In this document: positions 1 through 10,817 of the stretch, piece by piece
Position numbering within the stretch: the stretch's first letter is position 1
Layout: each line of letters starts with the position of its first letter
Source of the DNA: Chamaelirium japonicum
Taxonomy: Eukaryota > Streptophyta > Magnoliopsida > Liliales > Melanthiaceae
Length of the DNA: 64,000 nt
Direction: 5' to 3'
Assembly: GCA_947650365.1 (NCBI GenBank)
Contig: OX393549.1
Coordinates: forward strand, 81,745,819 to 81,809,818
Translations under genes and position numbers: made by a program
Notes under the pieces: generated by a model
What the model saw: the letters and a program-made list of their open reading frames with translations, nothing else
Databases searched by the model: none
Told to the model about the DNA's origin: nothing

Positions 1-5
1 CCCCC

Positions 6-42
<37 letters not shown>

Positions 43-260
43 CCCCCCCCGCTGCAAACAAAAAGAAAGAGTGAAAGAGTGGGTGAAAGAGAGAGAGTGA
101 GAGTGGGTGAGAAAAGAGAGAGTGAAAGAGTGGGTGAAAGAGAGAGAGAGTGAGAGTGAGTGAGTTAGAGAGAGAGGGTGAGAGAAAGAGTGGGTGAGAG
201 AGAAAAGAGAGGAAGAGAGAGTGAAAGAAAGAAAAGAAAGAGAGAGAGAGAGTGAAAGAA

Positions 261-327
<67 letters not shown>

Positions 328-362
328 CAGAGAGAGCAGAGAGCGTTCAGAGAGAGAGAGGG
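1..362. repeat. Microsatellite block: (CA)n then GA-rich purine tract
   Basis: A (CA)n run of about 16 units between two C-runs opens the window. From 61 the + strand is almost pure purine, built from GA, GAAA and GTGA variants, with an uninterrupted (GA)n core at about 264-324. The long open frames here (Arg/Glu-rich on +, Ser/Leu-rich on -) come from the dinucleotide and are not genes. Confidence 0.9.
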
Positions 363-371
363 AGGGGTACG

Positions 372-680
372 ACCAGCCCGAACCCCCCCCCCCCCCCCCC
401 CCCTCCGTTTCAGCCGCCCGCCGTCCGCACCAGGCCGCCGCCGCAGCCGCCCGCCGTCCCCACCCAGCCGCCCGCAGCCGCCCACCGTCTCCCACCTTCC
501 CCGCGCCGTCCACGCCGCGTCGCCCCGTGCCGTCCACACCACCCGGCCGTCCCCGCCGTCCGCACCACCCGTCGCCATCTCCGGCGACCGGACTTCCACC
601 TAACCCCCCCGACCCCGAGCTCCCCCTCCCCCTCCCTTGCCCCCCCGACCACCTGCAACATGCAACAAAAGTTACAGAGC
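372..680. other. C-run and GC-rich CCG/CCA tract, no gene recognised
   Basis: A run of about 21 C at 383-403 is followed by GC-rich sequence made of degenerate CCGCCG and CGTCC words to about 660. Frames here are Pro/Arg-rich low complexity. From 680 to about 1150 the sequence has loosely repeated CCGACCC...ACAAAAA words, probably internal sequence of the gypsy-type element whose LTR is at 2076. No gene is supported. Confidence 0.5.
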
Positions 681-1149
681 AGAGAGAGAAAAAAAAGATG
701 GCTGAGGTGGCAATCACGGATCCATCGCAAACCGTTAAAATCAGAATGCGTGCAATGCACTCATGTGATATTTGAATCGTGTGACCACAATTCACTCACA
801 ACCTGATCAACGGTCATCATTTCTTCCGACCCCCTACAAGACAAAAAAAAAATCCCTTTCTCCCGACCCCATACACGACAAAAAAAAAACCATCCCATCT
901 ACCGACCCGCTAAAGACAAAAAGACTGAGTGGCTCAGATCACAGCCCTTTGATTCGGGCCGGGTGTACTGCATTCTCACGATGATTCCATCGTGTGGTTT
1001 CGATTTCATTGCATGTAATCAAATGGTCAGCATTTCTACCGACCCCCACTAGGAGAAAACCCCACCAACCACCCCGGGTGCTCTTGGGTCTACCCCGGGA
1101 GGCTCCCTGTACACTTCTACCGACCCGCCAAAACCCAACCTGGGTTTTT

Positions 1150-1540
1150 GCAAAAAACTCCTCAGTCCTAAAATTTCTGCCCAGAACCCCTTTTATCACT
1201 TTTTGAAAATAAACCTAGCCCATGATTTTTTACAAAAAACTCCCAGCCACCCAGAATCTTTGACTAAACCCCCTTGCTCTTGATTTTTTACACAAAATTG
1301 ACCCAAATTTTTACACATAACCCCTTACCTAAGATTTTTGCACAAAACCCCCCTTACCCCTAACTTTTTGCACAGAACCCCCTACCTCTGACACTTTGCA
1401 CCGCCTGCCCCATGATTTTTGGCACGAACCACCCCTGCTTCTAACTTTTTACACAAAACCCCCTGCCCTGACTTTTTGCACAAAACCCCCTATCCCTAAT
1501 TTTTTTTTACCAACGCCCCCTAGGTTTTTTAGCCCGAACC
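1150..1540 (+). repeat. Degenerate ~30-bp tandem repeat (TTTTTGCACAAAACCCCC)
   Basis: About ten diverged copies of a unit with the core TTTTTGCACAAAACCCCC follow each other, with spacers of varying length and composition. The array lies upstream of a second, unrelated 36-bp array and of the LTR at 2076. It is therefore probably part of the 3' untranslated region of that retroelement. Confidence 0.6.
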
Positions 1541-1572
1541 GACTTGCTTGCAGCTATTTTTGTGACCCCAGT

Positions 1573-1609
1573 CAACTAGGTTACCACCTACCCAACTGGG
1601 AGGGGGTAA
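1573..1609 (+). other. Extra copy of the polypurine-tract region
   Basis: The block AGGTTACCACCTACCCAACT followed by GGGAGGGGGTAAC is a near copy of the block at about 2043-2075 that directly precedes the LTR. The two copies bracket the 36-bp minisatellite. This copy is followed by ACACACC and not by an LTR start. Confidence 0.6.
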
Positions 1610-1615
1610 CACACC

Positions 1616-2035
1616 AGCAGTCGACCCCAGACAGGGGGTCGGCAGGCAGACGACGGTCGGCCCCTCGCAACGGGTCGGCAGACAGACGACGGTCGGCCCC
1701 GCGCAACGGGTCGGCAGACAGACAACGGTCGACCCCACGCAACGGGTCGGCAGACAGACGATGGTCGGCCCCGGACAGGGGGTCGGCATACAGGCAGCTG
1801 TCAACCCCGGCAGGGGGTCGGCAGGCAGACAACAGTTGGTCCCGTGCAACAGGTCAGCAGACAGACGATGGTCGGCCCCACGCAATGGGTCGGCAGACGC
1901 ACACCCGGCCGACTCCTGGCAGGGAGTCGGTGGGCCCAACGGTCAGCCTCACGTAGCAGGTCAACAGACAGATGACGACCAACCCCGGACAAAGGATCGA
2001 CAGACGAGCGACCGACTTTGCACCAGGAAATCCCA
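1616..2035 (+). repeat. 36-bp minisatellite, about 11 copies
   Basis: The unit contains ACGGTCGGCCCC, CGCAACGGGTCGGCA and GACAGACG and is 36 bp long. Central copies (1650-1760) are nearly identical and outer ones drift. Because 36 is a multiple of three, all frames give 12-residue repeats, so the repetitive open frames on both strands are not evidence of a gene. Tandem arrays next to the 3' LTR are known in the Tat group of plant Ty3/gypsy elements, which fits this position. Confidence 0.8.
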
Positions 2036-2061
2036 ACCAGCTAGGTTAACACCTATCTAGC

Positions 2062-2075
2062 TGGGAGGGGGTAAC
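2062..2075 (+). other. Polypurine tract of an LTR retrotransposon
   Basis: GGGAGGGGGTAAC lies directly before the TGTGGG start of the LTR. This purine-rich site next to an LTR start is where plus-strand synthesis is primed, and it marks the following LTR as a 3' LTR. Confidence 0.65.
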
Positions 2076-2678
2076 TGTGGGTGCAAAATCTGGCTAACGC
2101 CCAACGGTGGGACCCGCAGCCCTGCCTGGAGCCCACGAGTCCAATGGTGGGACCCGCAGCCCTGCCTGGGGCCCACTTGCACTATCTGGGGTCTGGTAAA
2201 TCCCCCAGGTATTTACCAAACCCCGGATATTCCTGGGAATATTTCTGGAATATTTCCCAGATAAACTAAGCCCTTATAAATAGCAAACCCTGTAAATGAT
2301 TCCAGATCGGAAATTCCAGACCAGAAACCCACTTTCTGTTTTCCAGAGCTCTTCGAGTTTCCTGGTTTTTAGACTCCTTTTCCATCCTCTGATTACTTGT
2401 AAGAAGCACTCCTCGGCCTGTCGAGAGTAGCTCTACTGTTTACTTAGAGATAGTGGATTCAAAGGTTGCGTCTTACCGCACGGAGACGTAGGCTTCGGCC
2501 GAACTTCGTCACCACATCCTGTGTCATCTCTTCCTCTACCATTCTAGTCAACAGTGCTTGTGTGACAGCCCAGCAAGTCACAACTCAGCGCTTCGAAGCG
2601 CGCCACATCTCGAAGGGTCAAACCTTCAATCGACTGTTGGAGGAGGGTCACGTACGACGGTCGAAATCCTCCCCCACA
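2076..2678 (+). mobile_element. 3' LTR of a gypsy-type (Tat-like) retrotransposon
   Basis: This LTR of about 603 bp starts TGTGGGTGCAAAATCT and ends CCCCACA. It aligns along its length with the 5' LTR at 29825-30403, sharing the TGTGGGTGCAAAATCT start and the block CTCGGCCTGTCGAGAGTAGC. The polypurine tract upstream makes it a 3' LTR. The matching 5' end and coding part lie outside the window or are lost. I could not see a clear 5-bp target duplication at its right edge (GTGTC follows). Confidence 0.75.
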
Positions 2679-2993
2679 GTGTCGACGAGAAGGCAATGGG
2701 TGTGAAAGTTTGGAGGGAATGAGGTGTGGAAAGGGGGAGGATGGGGTGTACTGGGGAAACGGCGGGTATGTTGGTTATACCCCAACCCAAAAATGAAAAA
2801 TAAGAAAAAAGCAGGGTATAAGGAAGTAATTTTGGGATATAATTATGTAAATATAAGTTTTGGAGAATATTCATGTCCAATTCCGTCCATATCATTTGTA
2901 GCTTTACACCCCCTGGTGGCCCCGTCTCTCTCTCTCTCCAATCACGTGATCAATGCGTGCTGCTTACCCTACCCAACCCAACCCGATGTGTAC

Positions 2994-3640
2994 TAGGGCT
3001 ACAACTTGGGCAGGTTGGACCTAACCCAACCCGAGCTCAATCCGAATTTTGGATGGGTTTGGGTTAATGTATTTGAAGATAGGGTTGGGTTAGGGTTGAA
3101 AAATTACAACCCGAGTGGAATTTGGGTCGAGCTCGGGTTGAGGGGTCAGGCAACCCGACCCAACCCAAACCTCTGAGTACTCATGTATATCTATGAGTAT
3201 GTTATATATAGGTAGCAATCACAACTATCCCGAATACTTATATGTTGAGGGGTTGCAATCACAGCATCCGTTTCACTCAATCCTATATTATTTATTTACT
3301 TCTTACTTATCAAATAAAGACATTATCTAATAATCTAGTAAATTGTATGGATAAAAATGCAAAAAAAAAGTTGTATGGTAGTGTTAGCAAGTATAAATTT
3401 TTTTTTAAATTTTGATCTTTATAAGATAAAATTTTAAACAATAAGTATACCCAAACCTGCACAACACGATCCGTCCTACCAACTTGGGCTAACCCGAGCC
3501 CAACTCGAGCATAGAAATTTTTGTTTGAGTTGGGCTTGGGCTGGACAACTCGAGTTGGAGGTTGGGTTGGGTTTGGTTCGGATTGGGGGTTTTAGTACTT
3601 GGGTTAAACTTAGGTTGACTCCCAACGAGTTGCAGCCCTA
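2994..3640 (+). mobile_element. Non-autonomous hAT-like element
   Basis: The element begins TAGGGCTACAACTTGGG and ends GAGTTGCAGCCCTA, an imperfect terminal inverted repeat of hAT type. The interior is rich in GGGTTGGGTT/AACCCAACCC words and has an AT-rich middle with no coding frame. A diverged copy in the opposite orientation is at 47166-47778. The flanks (ATGTGTAC and ATATCACT) do not form a clean 8-bp duplication, so the exact ends are uncertain. Confidence 0.65.
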
Positions 3641-4029
3641 ATATCACTGCCGGCCACGTATGGGACCTTGCCGATATTGGGCCCCACCGTCACTAGATAC
3701 ATCTCCACCCATCCACCCACCCATCCGGACACATACGTGGCACACCCTCATGTGTAGGGCCCGCGCATGATACGGTGGTACGAGTTTGGTGGCTGATAAA
3801 AGTGGGTGTATGAGTGTATCGAGCATTATGGCGCTAATTATTATTACTTGCCAAACTGCCATGAGCCAACCCAGCTCCAGCCAGACCGGACAGCGGGCCC
3901 CGGCCACGTAGGATTTCCTCCGGCTCATCTGGACCGACCCGGCCAACCCCTCTCCCACAAGCCACCTTCGGCCGCTCTGAACCGAACTTTACGCACCCAT
4001 CCAAAGATTCCAAACCATAGCATTTTTGC
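3641..4029. other. Intergenic stretch, nothing recognised
   Basis: Mixed-composition sequence without a convincing coding frame or inverted repeat. The two open frames of about 100 codons on opposite strands show no domain I recognise. Confidence 0.4.
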
Positions 4030-4222
4030 CAACTTACTTACGGCCCAATCGTGTTGTGCCACATCATCCATGATAAGCGGAAAGACGGAACCACATGGAT
4101 AATCTGACTGGAGTATAAGACATCGATGGCGTCAGACTGAAGACTTCATGCTTCGACACTACAACGATGCTGCCCTTCTCAATAGATGATGTGGCACACC
4201 ACGATTGGGCCGTAAGCTAATA
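4030..4222. mobile_element. Small foldback element (MITE-like)
   Basis: The left arm TTACGGCCCAATCGTG is followed by TTGTGCCACATCATC. The right arm GATGATGTGGCACA then CCACGATTGGGCCGTAA (about 4182-4216) is its reverse complement with a few differences. The stem is about 33 bp around a ~115-bp loop, and there is no coding capacity. The superfamily is not determined. Confidence 0.6.
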
Positions 4223-4333
4223 CAACAAATCAATCGAGCAGCAAAAATGCTCTCCATCCACACCATTAGCGTAGACATTTGAAAACATGGACCTCACCCC
4301 AATACTAAACGCATTAATCAGTCGTGTTTTAAA

Positions 4334-4512
4334 AGAGTAATGCTATTCAGCCATTCAGGCTTCAATTGTGATGACCATCCTGATGTGTCACCTGACCAGA
4401 ATCGTGCCTTTGCCTGATAATCATTTGGAGCTTGGTGCAACGGATGATTGTGATCAGTGACACATCAGGATGGCTCGATCCAGATGAAAACCAAGGTGGT
4501 TGGATAGCATTT
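4334..4512. mobile_element. MITE with long terminal inverted repeats (AATGCTATTC family)
   Basis: The left end AATGCTATTCAGCC leads into CATCCTGATGTGTCAC. The right half GTGACACATCAGGATGG leads into GGTTGGATAGCATTTTT. The two halves pair over most of the ~178 bp. Partial relatives with the same start and GATCACAATCATCCGTTGCA-like words occur at about 29665-29790 and 51128-51270. Confidence 0.6.
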
Positions 4513-4589
4513 TTGTGTTTTTAGTGTTCGAATGATTGTTGACGTTAAAAAAGAATCGGACACGCAGACCATGCTTGCCATTTTTTTAG

Positions 4590-5053
4590 AGTTTTTACAA
4601 ATTAAACCCTGTACATTTCGGTATTTACATATGAGCCCCTATAAAGGGATATTTATATATAAACCCCTTAATTCATTTAGGGGTTAACTGACATCCAAAA
4701 CAAGATATTATTTTCGATTTCATCTTTAATATTTTACCTAAACTGTATAAATACCCTCCAATGTGAGAATTCTTCGGATTAGGTCGAAGTTAGATTCGGA
4801 TTGTGACTATGTTTGTTTTGGATTAAATTTATGTTCAATAAATATATATCAATTTAAGTAATTAAAACCATGAGTAAATCGATTATTTTCTCTTTAGATT
4901 AATAAAATAACAATCGAAAGAATGAATATTTCAGAAATATTCCTTCATTTTGGATGCCAACTAATTGTAGCGTTCGATATTTAAATATTGGATGATTTAA
5001 GGGGTTTATAATTAAATTGAGAAGAAGATATGTGTTGATTTGTAAAAAAACCT
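4590..5053. repeat. AT-rich repeat with weak terminal inverted repeats
   Basis: GTTTTTACAAATTAAACCC near 4595 and the reverse complement of TTGATTTGTAAAAAAAC near 5040 resemble each other, and both flanks contain AAACCCCTTAA words. This suggests a decayed non-autonomous DNA element, but the pairing is imperfect. Confidence 0.3.
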
Positions 5054-5435
5054 TTTTTTTTTTTTTCTTTTGGGGGTGGAATCATCGCTTACCAATTCTC
5101 AGCGGAAGTCACATACTTTCGGTCAACGGAAGTCACCTACTAATTTCGATCTTGACGTCTAATGAAACGAAATGCGGTAAGGTCACCTCGTAGTGATCGT
5201 ATCTTGCTTGAATACTCAATTATTAGTAGTAAATACGCTTCCCATTTCTGACCGATACGCTCCTCCCCGGACTTTCCCAATCTGAAAGAGTGAGGATGCG
5301 AGGTCGAGCCGTCGAAGTACATTGACAGTGCAGCTACGAGAAAAGGGGGTGTGTTTATCAGTTTCTTGTACAAATAATATAGCCGACATTTCATCGTGAC
5401 GCGGACCAAACCGAAGCAACGAAGTCTTTCAAAAC

Positions 5436-5452
5436 CCCCCCCCCCCCCCCCC
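5436..5452. repeat. C homopolymer upstream of the DUF1685 gene
   Basis: A run of 17 C residues lies about 120 bp upstream of the DUF1685 start codon, in the probable 5' leader or promoter. The tract just downstream contains CTTAAAAAGCCC, too weak to call a TATA box. Confidence 0.7.
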
Positions 5453-5573
5453 GACCCTTAAAAAGCCCTCGACGAGCGACCCGCTTAGTCTATCGCCAGA
5501 GCCAATAGAGCGCCCGCCGGCCCCCAAGCCCCCCAACGGCTCCGGCCACCCGACGGGGGCGGAGGGAGGGGGC

Positions 5574-8305
5574 ATGTCCGGCCCTAGGCCCGGGCTCCCG
5601 CTCCTCAAGCACCGGTCCTGGTCGCCGGACTCGGACCGCGAGGAGGCCTGGATCCGTCGCAAGGGCCTCCACCGCTTCCGGAGATCCCGAGCCGTAGGCA
5701 GGAGCGTCACCGATGACGACCTCGACGAGCTGCGCGGATGCATCGATCTCGGGTTCGGGTTCGACGCGATCGACTCCCCCGCAGGCGCCGCCGCCGCCGC
5801 CGCCAAAAGGCTCTCGGAGACCCTCCCCGCGCTCGATCTCTACCACGCGGTGCACCGGAGCTACAACGAATCCGTCTCCAGGTCCTCGCCGTCGGTCTCC
5901 TCCTCGGACGGCTCTCCGGTCGGCAGCCCCCTCTCTATCTTCTCTCCAGGTAACCCGCCATCAGCGATCATTGTGGTACGGAAGGAATAACTAAGATGAT
6001 CAGAGTCGTTGGATCTGTGTGATAAGATCGGCTCATTTTAGACGATTCGTTAATTTTTGGACAATTAAAGTGCGCCGTGGATGGACGGCACGCCACGAAG
6101 GAAAATCCGATCTGGCGGTCTTCTCTCAACCTGCCAGCGGCCGTCCCTTCACGGCGCACTTTTTTGCTACGGTCAAATCCCGGTAAGAGTAAGTGTGTTT
6201 ATGTTAAACTCACCTACACACCTTTTCCTACACTAGGGGTGAGGGTAGAGGAGGGAGAAAGCGCCATGGCCGGATCGACACAAGTTGAGGTCTAAGACTT
6301 GAAAAAACTCCAAATAAGAAATTTTTTCACCCATATTTAATATATGGGAAATTCTATGGAACCCTATATCAATATGAATATTATTTATTAGTTTCTTATT
6401 AGTAAAAGATTTTTCTTTTGTATGGAGTTTTAGGTTTTTTATTTAGGACCCATAAGGTTCGTAGAGATGGCTCTCGGTAATCAATTCCATTTCCACAGAA
6501 TTGGTTGTCACGGAACTGAAATTAATTGTCGTTGTTTGGTTCGCACAAAAAATGAGAAAAAGAAATAAGGGGGATTCATTTTCATTGAGCCTAAATCGTA
6601 GAAGGAGAGAGGCCGTCGAAGAATCAAAAAATACATGAGGTCAGGATTCACAGCCTTCACATAACCTAGCGAGAAAGAGGACGAGGGCTATGAAATCCGT
6701 AAAAAGGCCAAGGGTATGACCGACAAAAAACAAAGTGCCAGGTCATCTTCCGGGCGAAATGCTTACGTAGGGAGGAATCCATCTCCCGTCTCTAAGCTGC
6801 CCCCTCCGGAATTGATCTCTCTCGGACGACAATATCCGCCCTCATTTCTGCGAACCAAACATCTCCAAGACCTGAAATCAATTCCATTTTCGGGGATTTG
6901 CCCTTATTTCTGTGAACCAAATGGGATCCTAGAGCATCTCCAATCCTACACCAAATGACCCATCGGATTTGAATTTGGTTGCAGGAGAGCAAAAAAACAA
7001 CTCCAGACCTACACCAAATTTTCATTAAATTTCTCTATCAGATTACCAGGCTAGGGTTCAGCAGCCACCCATCAAATTCCAACGGCTAGTGTCCTCTACC
7101 CCCAATAGTATGCTCCACATCAAATAATATTCATTAGATTTACTGTAGGGCTTGAATGCTCCCCATCAAACTGAGCTTTTAACCCAATCCTATATCAATT
7201 CTGATGAAAATTTTGATGTAGGATTGGGGATGCTCTTAGGCTTTTTGAATGGGTTAGGAGGCCTTCGGCTGTTTAAGTTGGGTTGGGCCTTGGAGGCCTT
7301 TTGTTTAACATCTGCCTAAAAATTTCATAGGCAAGACTATCAAAACATTCATAGGGAATGGTGTCAATCTTTTTGATCACCTTTTTATGCCTTATGTGGC
7401 CAAACTTATTCGGTTCCCGCCTGTTGGAGCTCACCCATGGATACATTGCTACGCGGAGGCAGAGCCAAGGAGGGAGAAATCGTACTCTTTCCCCACAGTT
7501 TCTTCTTTTTATTTATTTTTCAGCAACACATTTATTTTGTGGGAGGCGCAAGTGGTCTTAAAAAAGACGGCTCCCCATTCTGCTCCACCAAATTCGTAGC
7601 ATGTAATAAATGGTGTCCACTGCCTAATAAGCTGTGGCAGCGAGACGATTTCACCAAGCCAAACCTATCTATATAACATGCTAGGGTCGTTCGTGTTATT
7701 TACAACTTTACCATAAAAAGGAACTTTGAGTTAATTACATTTTTACCACAAAAAGGAACAAAGGCAAAAATGAATCGACTAAAACTACAGTTAAATTGGC
7801 GACCCTCAGCCGCCAAATAAATACGGTGGGGATGGCGATGCCCGGTGGGTATGTTGCAGCCGATAGCGGCCCGCTACAGTGCCGACAGGCACGGGCATGC
7901 AGTAGTCTTTAACAGTTTGAAAAAGAAATTAAAAATTCGATTTAAAATATACAATTTTCTTACCTTGGTACTTCTTGTGGGTTTTGAAAAGAATTTCTTT
8001 TGATCGTTTTGATGCATGAAAATTTCTTTTCACTGGTGGACCACACTTTTTTACAACCTAAACATCTTAATTTTAATGAAAAATTTAATTTATCTTCCTT
8101 TTGTTTTCTATATTTTCGCAGCAACCAAACACACCCTTATTCTTGTGAATCTTGGTATGACTGTGACTATCTCTTTAATTTTGTTACTAATTTTGAGCAT
8201 TATATTGTGTCATCGTAATGTGAAGGCGATAGCCCGGAGCTCGTGAAAGCAAGATTGAAGCAGTGGGCCCAGGTGGTTGCTTGCTCGGTGCGCCAACACC
8301 GCTGA
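5574..8305 (+). CDS. DUF1685 family protein, two exons
   Basis: The coding sequence joins 5574-5949 to 8226-8305 and gives 151 residues. Exon 1 carries LLKHRSWSPDSDREEAW (residues 10-26), then SVTDDDLDELRGCIDLGFGF and LSETLPALDLYHAVHRSYN, the conserved blocks of the plant DUF1685 family, then a Ser-rich stretch ending SIFSPG. The exon ends CCAG followed by a GTAACC donor. Reading on as if unspliced reaches a stop at 5988 with no conserved residues. Exon 2 starts after TGTGAAG at 8225, restores the frame (G|GC) and encodes DSPELVKARLKQWAQVVACS then VRQHR and stop, the usual C-terminal block of the family. The start is the first in-frame ATG before the conserved region; an upstream coding exon cannot be excluded. 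The biochemical role of the family is not known to me. The 2276-bp intron holds a Tourist-like MITE, a Helitron-like insert and another repeat. No frameshift is visible, so the gene looks functional. Confidence 0.85.
6535..6921. mobile_element. Decayed inverted-repeat element in the DUF1685 intron
   Basis: TTTGGTTCGCA at the left and TGTGAACCAAA at the right are inverted, and both ends are followed inward by related words (AATTCCATTTCC, GAAATCAATTCCATTTTCG). A diverged relative of the right part lies at about 63574-63735. No coding frame. Confidence 0.4.
6932..7235. mobile_element. Tourist-like (PIF/Harbinger) MITE in the DUF1685 intron
   Basis: The left terminus GAGCATCTCCAATCCTACA and right terminus TAGGATTGGGGATGCTC form the terminal inverted repeat typical of GAGCATCTCC-type plant MITEs. 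The element is 304 bp and AT-rich, without a coding frame. The flanking trinucleotides CTA and TTA fit an imperfect 3-bp target duplication of the PIF/Harbinger kind. Confidence 0.75.
7668..7905 (+). mobile_element. Short Helitron-like element in the DUF1685 intron
   Basis: The 5' end TCTATATAACATG matches the 5' end of the minus-strand element at 28216. The 3' end GTGCCGACAGGCACGGGCATG carries a short hairpin (TGCC...GGCA) about ten bases before the terminus GTAG|T, a variant of the Helitron CTAG|T. The element is 238 bp and non-coding, in the same family as the pair at 27667-28340. The assignment rests on shared ends and hairpin only. Confidence 0.6.
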
Positions 8306-8602
8306 GATCGTCGTAACATGGAACAAGGAAAAACAAAAGCGCTTCGATGTCCTATGTACTTTAAACCTTTTGATTATGTTGTGAAGAGGACATAGCGATG
8401 ACTTAATTATGAGTTGGAACTCCTGATCTCTAGCTTTCCCGACACCGGTTGAGCAATTTTTCAATCTTTTTTTTCTTTATTTTGAAAGAATTAGCAAGGT
8501 AGTCACAATATTACTCCTTTCTATATTGAAAAGATTAATGTTTTGTCATAATTTTCATTAATTTGTATGGTCTTTGACATAATTGTCTGAGTATGAGTTT
8601 AG

Positions 8603-9186
8603 ATAAAGGATAATTACAGTTAACCCACCTGAAGTGTTTTTGGTTCCGAATCAGCCCCTATAGTTTGAAATGTTAGCACAACACCCCCTTTTGTCAACTC
8701 ACTAAATTTCCTTGTTTGGTAATGTCTATTTAGGGCATGTTCTTTTGGCGAGTAAAATAGATTAGTTATTGTTTTACCCGGATAATCTCACTTTGTGCCA
8801 TGTTTTTTTATTCAATGTCCCAGGAAAATAGATTTTTAAGATTATTTTTTATCCTAGTTTGGTGCCACATTAGTCCCACCAAAATTGGTCAGACATTGAT
8901 TGCCCACCATAGGCTATACATTATTTGCCCAAGATCTCTATTCGATACACCCGATATCCTGATTTGTCTAGTAATAAAGAACATGGGACATCTAATTTTT
9001 TGAAACATCATTGTCCTTGTCCATGAATGTCTCAAGCAAACGATTCTCATCCCATTTACGTCCTGCCAAAAGAATGGACCCCTAATCAAAACTGAATTGA
9101 AGGGGGGCAAAATGTAGTTTATTAACTATAGGGTGCTTAAGTAATTTTGGGCTAAACTCCATGGGGGCAAAGTATAATTTACCCTT
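8603..9186. repeat. Possible decayed MITE with weak terminal inverted repeats
   Basis: GGATAATTACAGTTAACCC at the left and the reverse complement of AAAGTATAATTTACCC at the right are similar, as in MITEs with GGTAAATTACA-type ends. Pairing is poor, and no gene is visible between them. Confidence 0.3.
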
Positions 9187-9241
9187 AAATAAACTAATAA
9201 ACTATGTACCAATTCAAGAATCTCACGAATCATTTTATGAA

Positions 9242-9424
9242 GGAAAATTATATGGTACCATACCGAAATTCATTGGGACCATCATATGGCCCTATTGTGG
9301 ATCTGAGGCATCCCTCTAGGGTTCATCACATGGCCCCTAGAATAATGCTTCCACCACTCTGATGTATGGAAAATGAGATGGATGCTGGAGATGGCTTCGA
9401 TATGGTATGGTACCGAAATTTTCC
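9242..9424. mobile_element. Small foldback element
   Basis: GGAAAATTATATGGTACCAT at the left pairs with ATGGTATGGTACCGAAATTT at the right (about 9403-9422). The element is about 183 bp with 20-25 bp arms and no coding frame. Confidence 0.55.
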
Positions 9425-9489
9425 CATTCGGTACCGTAGTGGAACCCTTTTATGAATTATTCGGATATGATTCACAACCTTAGAACTGT

Positions 9490-10076
9490 TACGTGGATAG
9501 TTCACTTTGGAAGGCTAAGGTCCCTCTCAAGATTATGATCTTTATGTGGATAGCGTTGAATGACCGGATTTTGACTCGGGTGAATCTGTTGCGCCGCCAT
9601 CACCCGAGTGTGGTGGATGCCGCCTGCCCTTATTGTGATTGGGGTTCGCAGGATACTACTGCTCACCTGCTTCTTCATTATCCCTTGGTCGTTGATGTTT
9701 GGCGGCGACTTTGCACAGTGTTGGGCATTCATGGATGACCACCATCTCTGATGTCACTTTGAACTTCATGGAGGGGGAGGCATATCCGTAGTTCGTGACA
9801 ACGAGAATGGGACGCCATTGCTTTAGCCGTTTGTTGGAACAACTGACGGGAATGCAATTCGCGAGTTTTTCGTGAATGTGTACGGTCGGCCGAGGACTTT
9901 GTGCATCTTATACATCTCTCTATTTTAGAGTGGTGTCATGGATGTGTGAGCACCATGGATACCAATCTTAAACTGTTTTGTCGCCGTTTGTAACTACCTT
10001 TATTTTTTCTTTCTAATAAACTAGTTGGGATCCATGCCTAACCCCCATCACCTCGAGGGGTCTAAAAAAAAAAACT
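9490..10076 (+). pseudogene. LINE retrotransposon 3' end (zinc-binding RT domain), truncated
   Basis: The frame at 9493-9738 reads LWKAKVPLKIMIFMWIALND, RILTRVNLLRR, then CPYCDWGSQDTTAHLLLHYP. This is the zinc-binding region (Cys-X2-Cys...His) found C-terminal to reverse transcriptase in plant L1-type LINEs. After a stop, further family-like fragments follow in other frames (QREWDAIALAVCWNN, ILEWCHGC). The element ends in TCTAAAAAAAAAA at 10066-10076, probably its poly(A) tail. Reverse transcriptase and endonuclease are absent, the usual 5' truncation. Stops and frameshifts show it is dead. Confidence 0.8.
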
Positions 10077-10180
10077 TGAGAACTATTAGGTAATTAGTTA
10101 TGTTTTATTCGAAAGATACTCCAAGTTTTTGAATAATTTATTTAAAATATATTCAATCGGGAAAGAAATATAGTTAATCA

Positions 10181-10736
10181 TAGGGCTGTTAATGGGTCAG
10201 ATTTTACGTCAGGCCACCCCATGCCTAGGCCCAGCCAAATGTATGAGTGTGCACCCATACCCGTCCGGGCCCAAGTTAAAAATTTTGCGCTTGGCCCAAA
10301 CCTAACCCAATTCTTTTTTATGAAATCAAAGTCCAAACCTGGTTCAAATTAAGCACCCATTTCTAGGTTATTATTGCCTGAATTTTTCTTCTTGTTTTAA
10401 TCACACAACAAAGGTAGAATATAGCATTGAATATGATATGCATTGAATTGATATTTGTGAAAATAATGTTTCCAAAGTCTGAGGCATTCACATTAGTAAA
10501 GTGGGCTCTTTTAAAACAATATATTCATTGAAAAAAATAAATAAAAATAAAATATTTTGGGCTTCGGTTCGGGTTACGCCTCGGGTTAGTGGTTGTCCTT
10601 ACTCGGCCCATAATAGTCGGGCTTGAATATTCGAGCTCAATCCGGCCTAAAGCCCAAGCTAACTCAATCCAAACAAGACCCAAATCGGGTCCGACTCAAT
10701 GGGCTTCGGTCTGGCCCGAGCCCATTAACTGCCCTA
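10181..10736. mobile_element. Non-autonomous hAT-like element with 8-bp target duplication
   Basis: The 556-bp element starts TAGGGCTGTTAATGGG and ends CCCATTAACTGCCCTA, giving a good terminal inverted repeat. The flanks are GTTAATCA on the left and GTTATTCA on the right, 7 of 8 bases identical, as expected for hAT. The interior has GGCCC/GGGCC words at the ends and an AT-rich centre. No transposase. Confidence 0.8.
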
Positions 10737-10817
10737 GTTATTCACTGTATAATTTTACATTGGAATCTTTTCCGATTTTTTTAATTTTTTTTGGACTTGC
10801 TATTTTGGATTACTTGC

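Noticed and set aside
165..806. Long open frames over the first 800 bases on both strands
   Set aside because: They follow (GA)n, C-run and CCG-rich sequence. The products are Arg/Glu, Ser/Leu or Pro-rich low complexity and mirror each other on the two strands.
1529..2036. Cys/Pro/Leu-rich minus-strand proteins with 12-residue repeats
   Set aside because: The period equals the 36-bp minisatellite, so any frame gives a repeat protein. There is no start context or domain.
5429..5855. Minus-strand frames over the DUF1685 first exon
   Set aside because: These are shadows of a GC-rich exon whose + frame has the conserved DUF1685 blocks.
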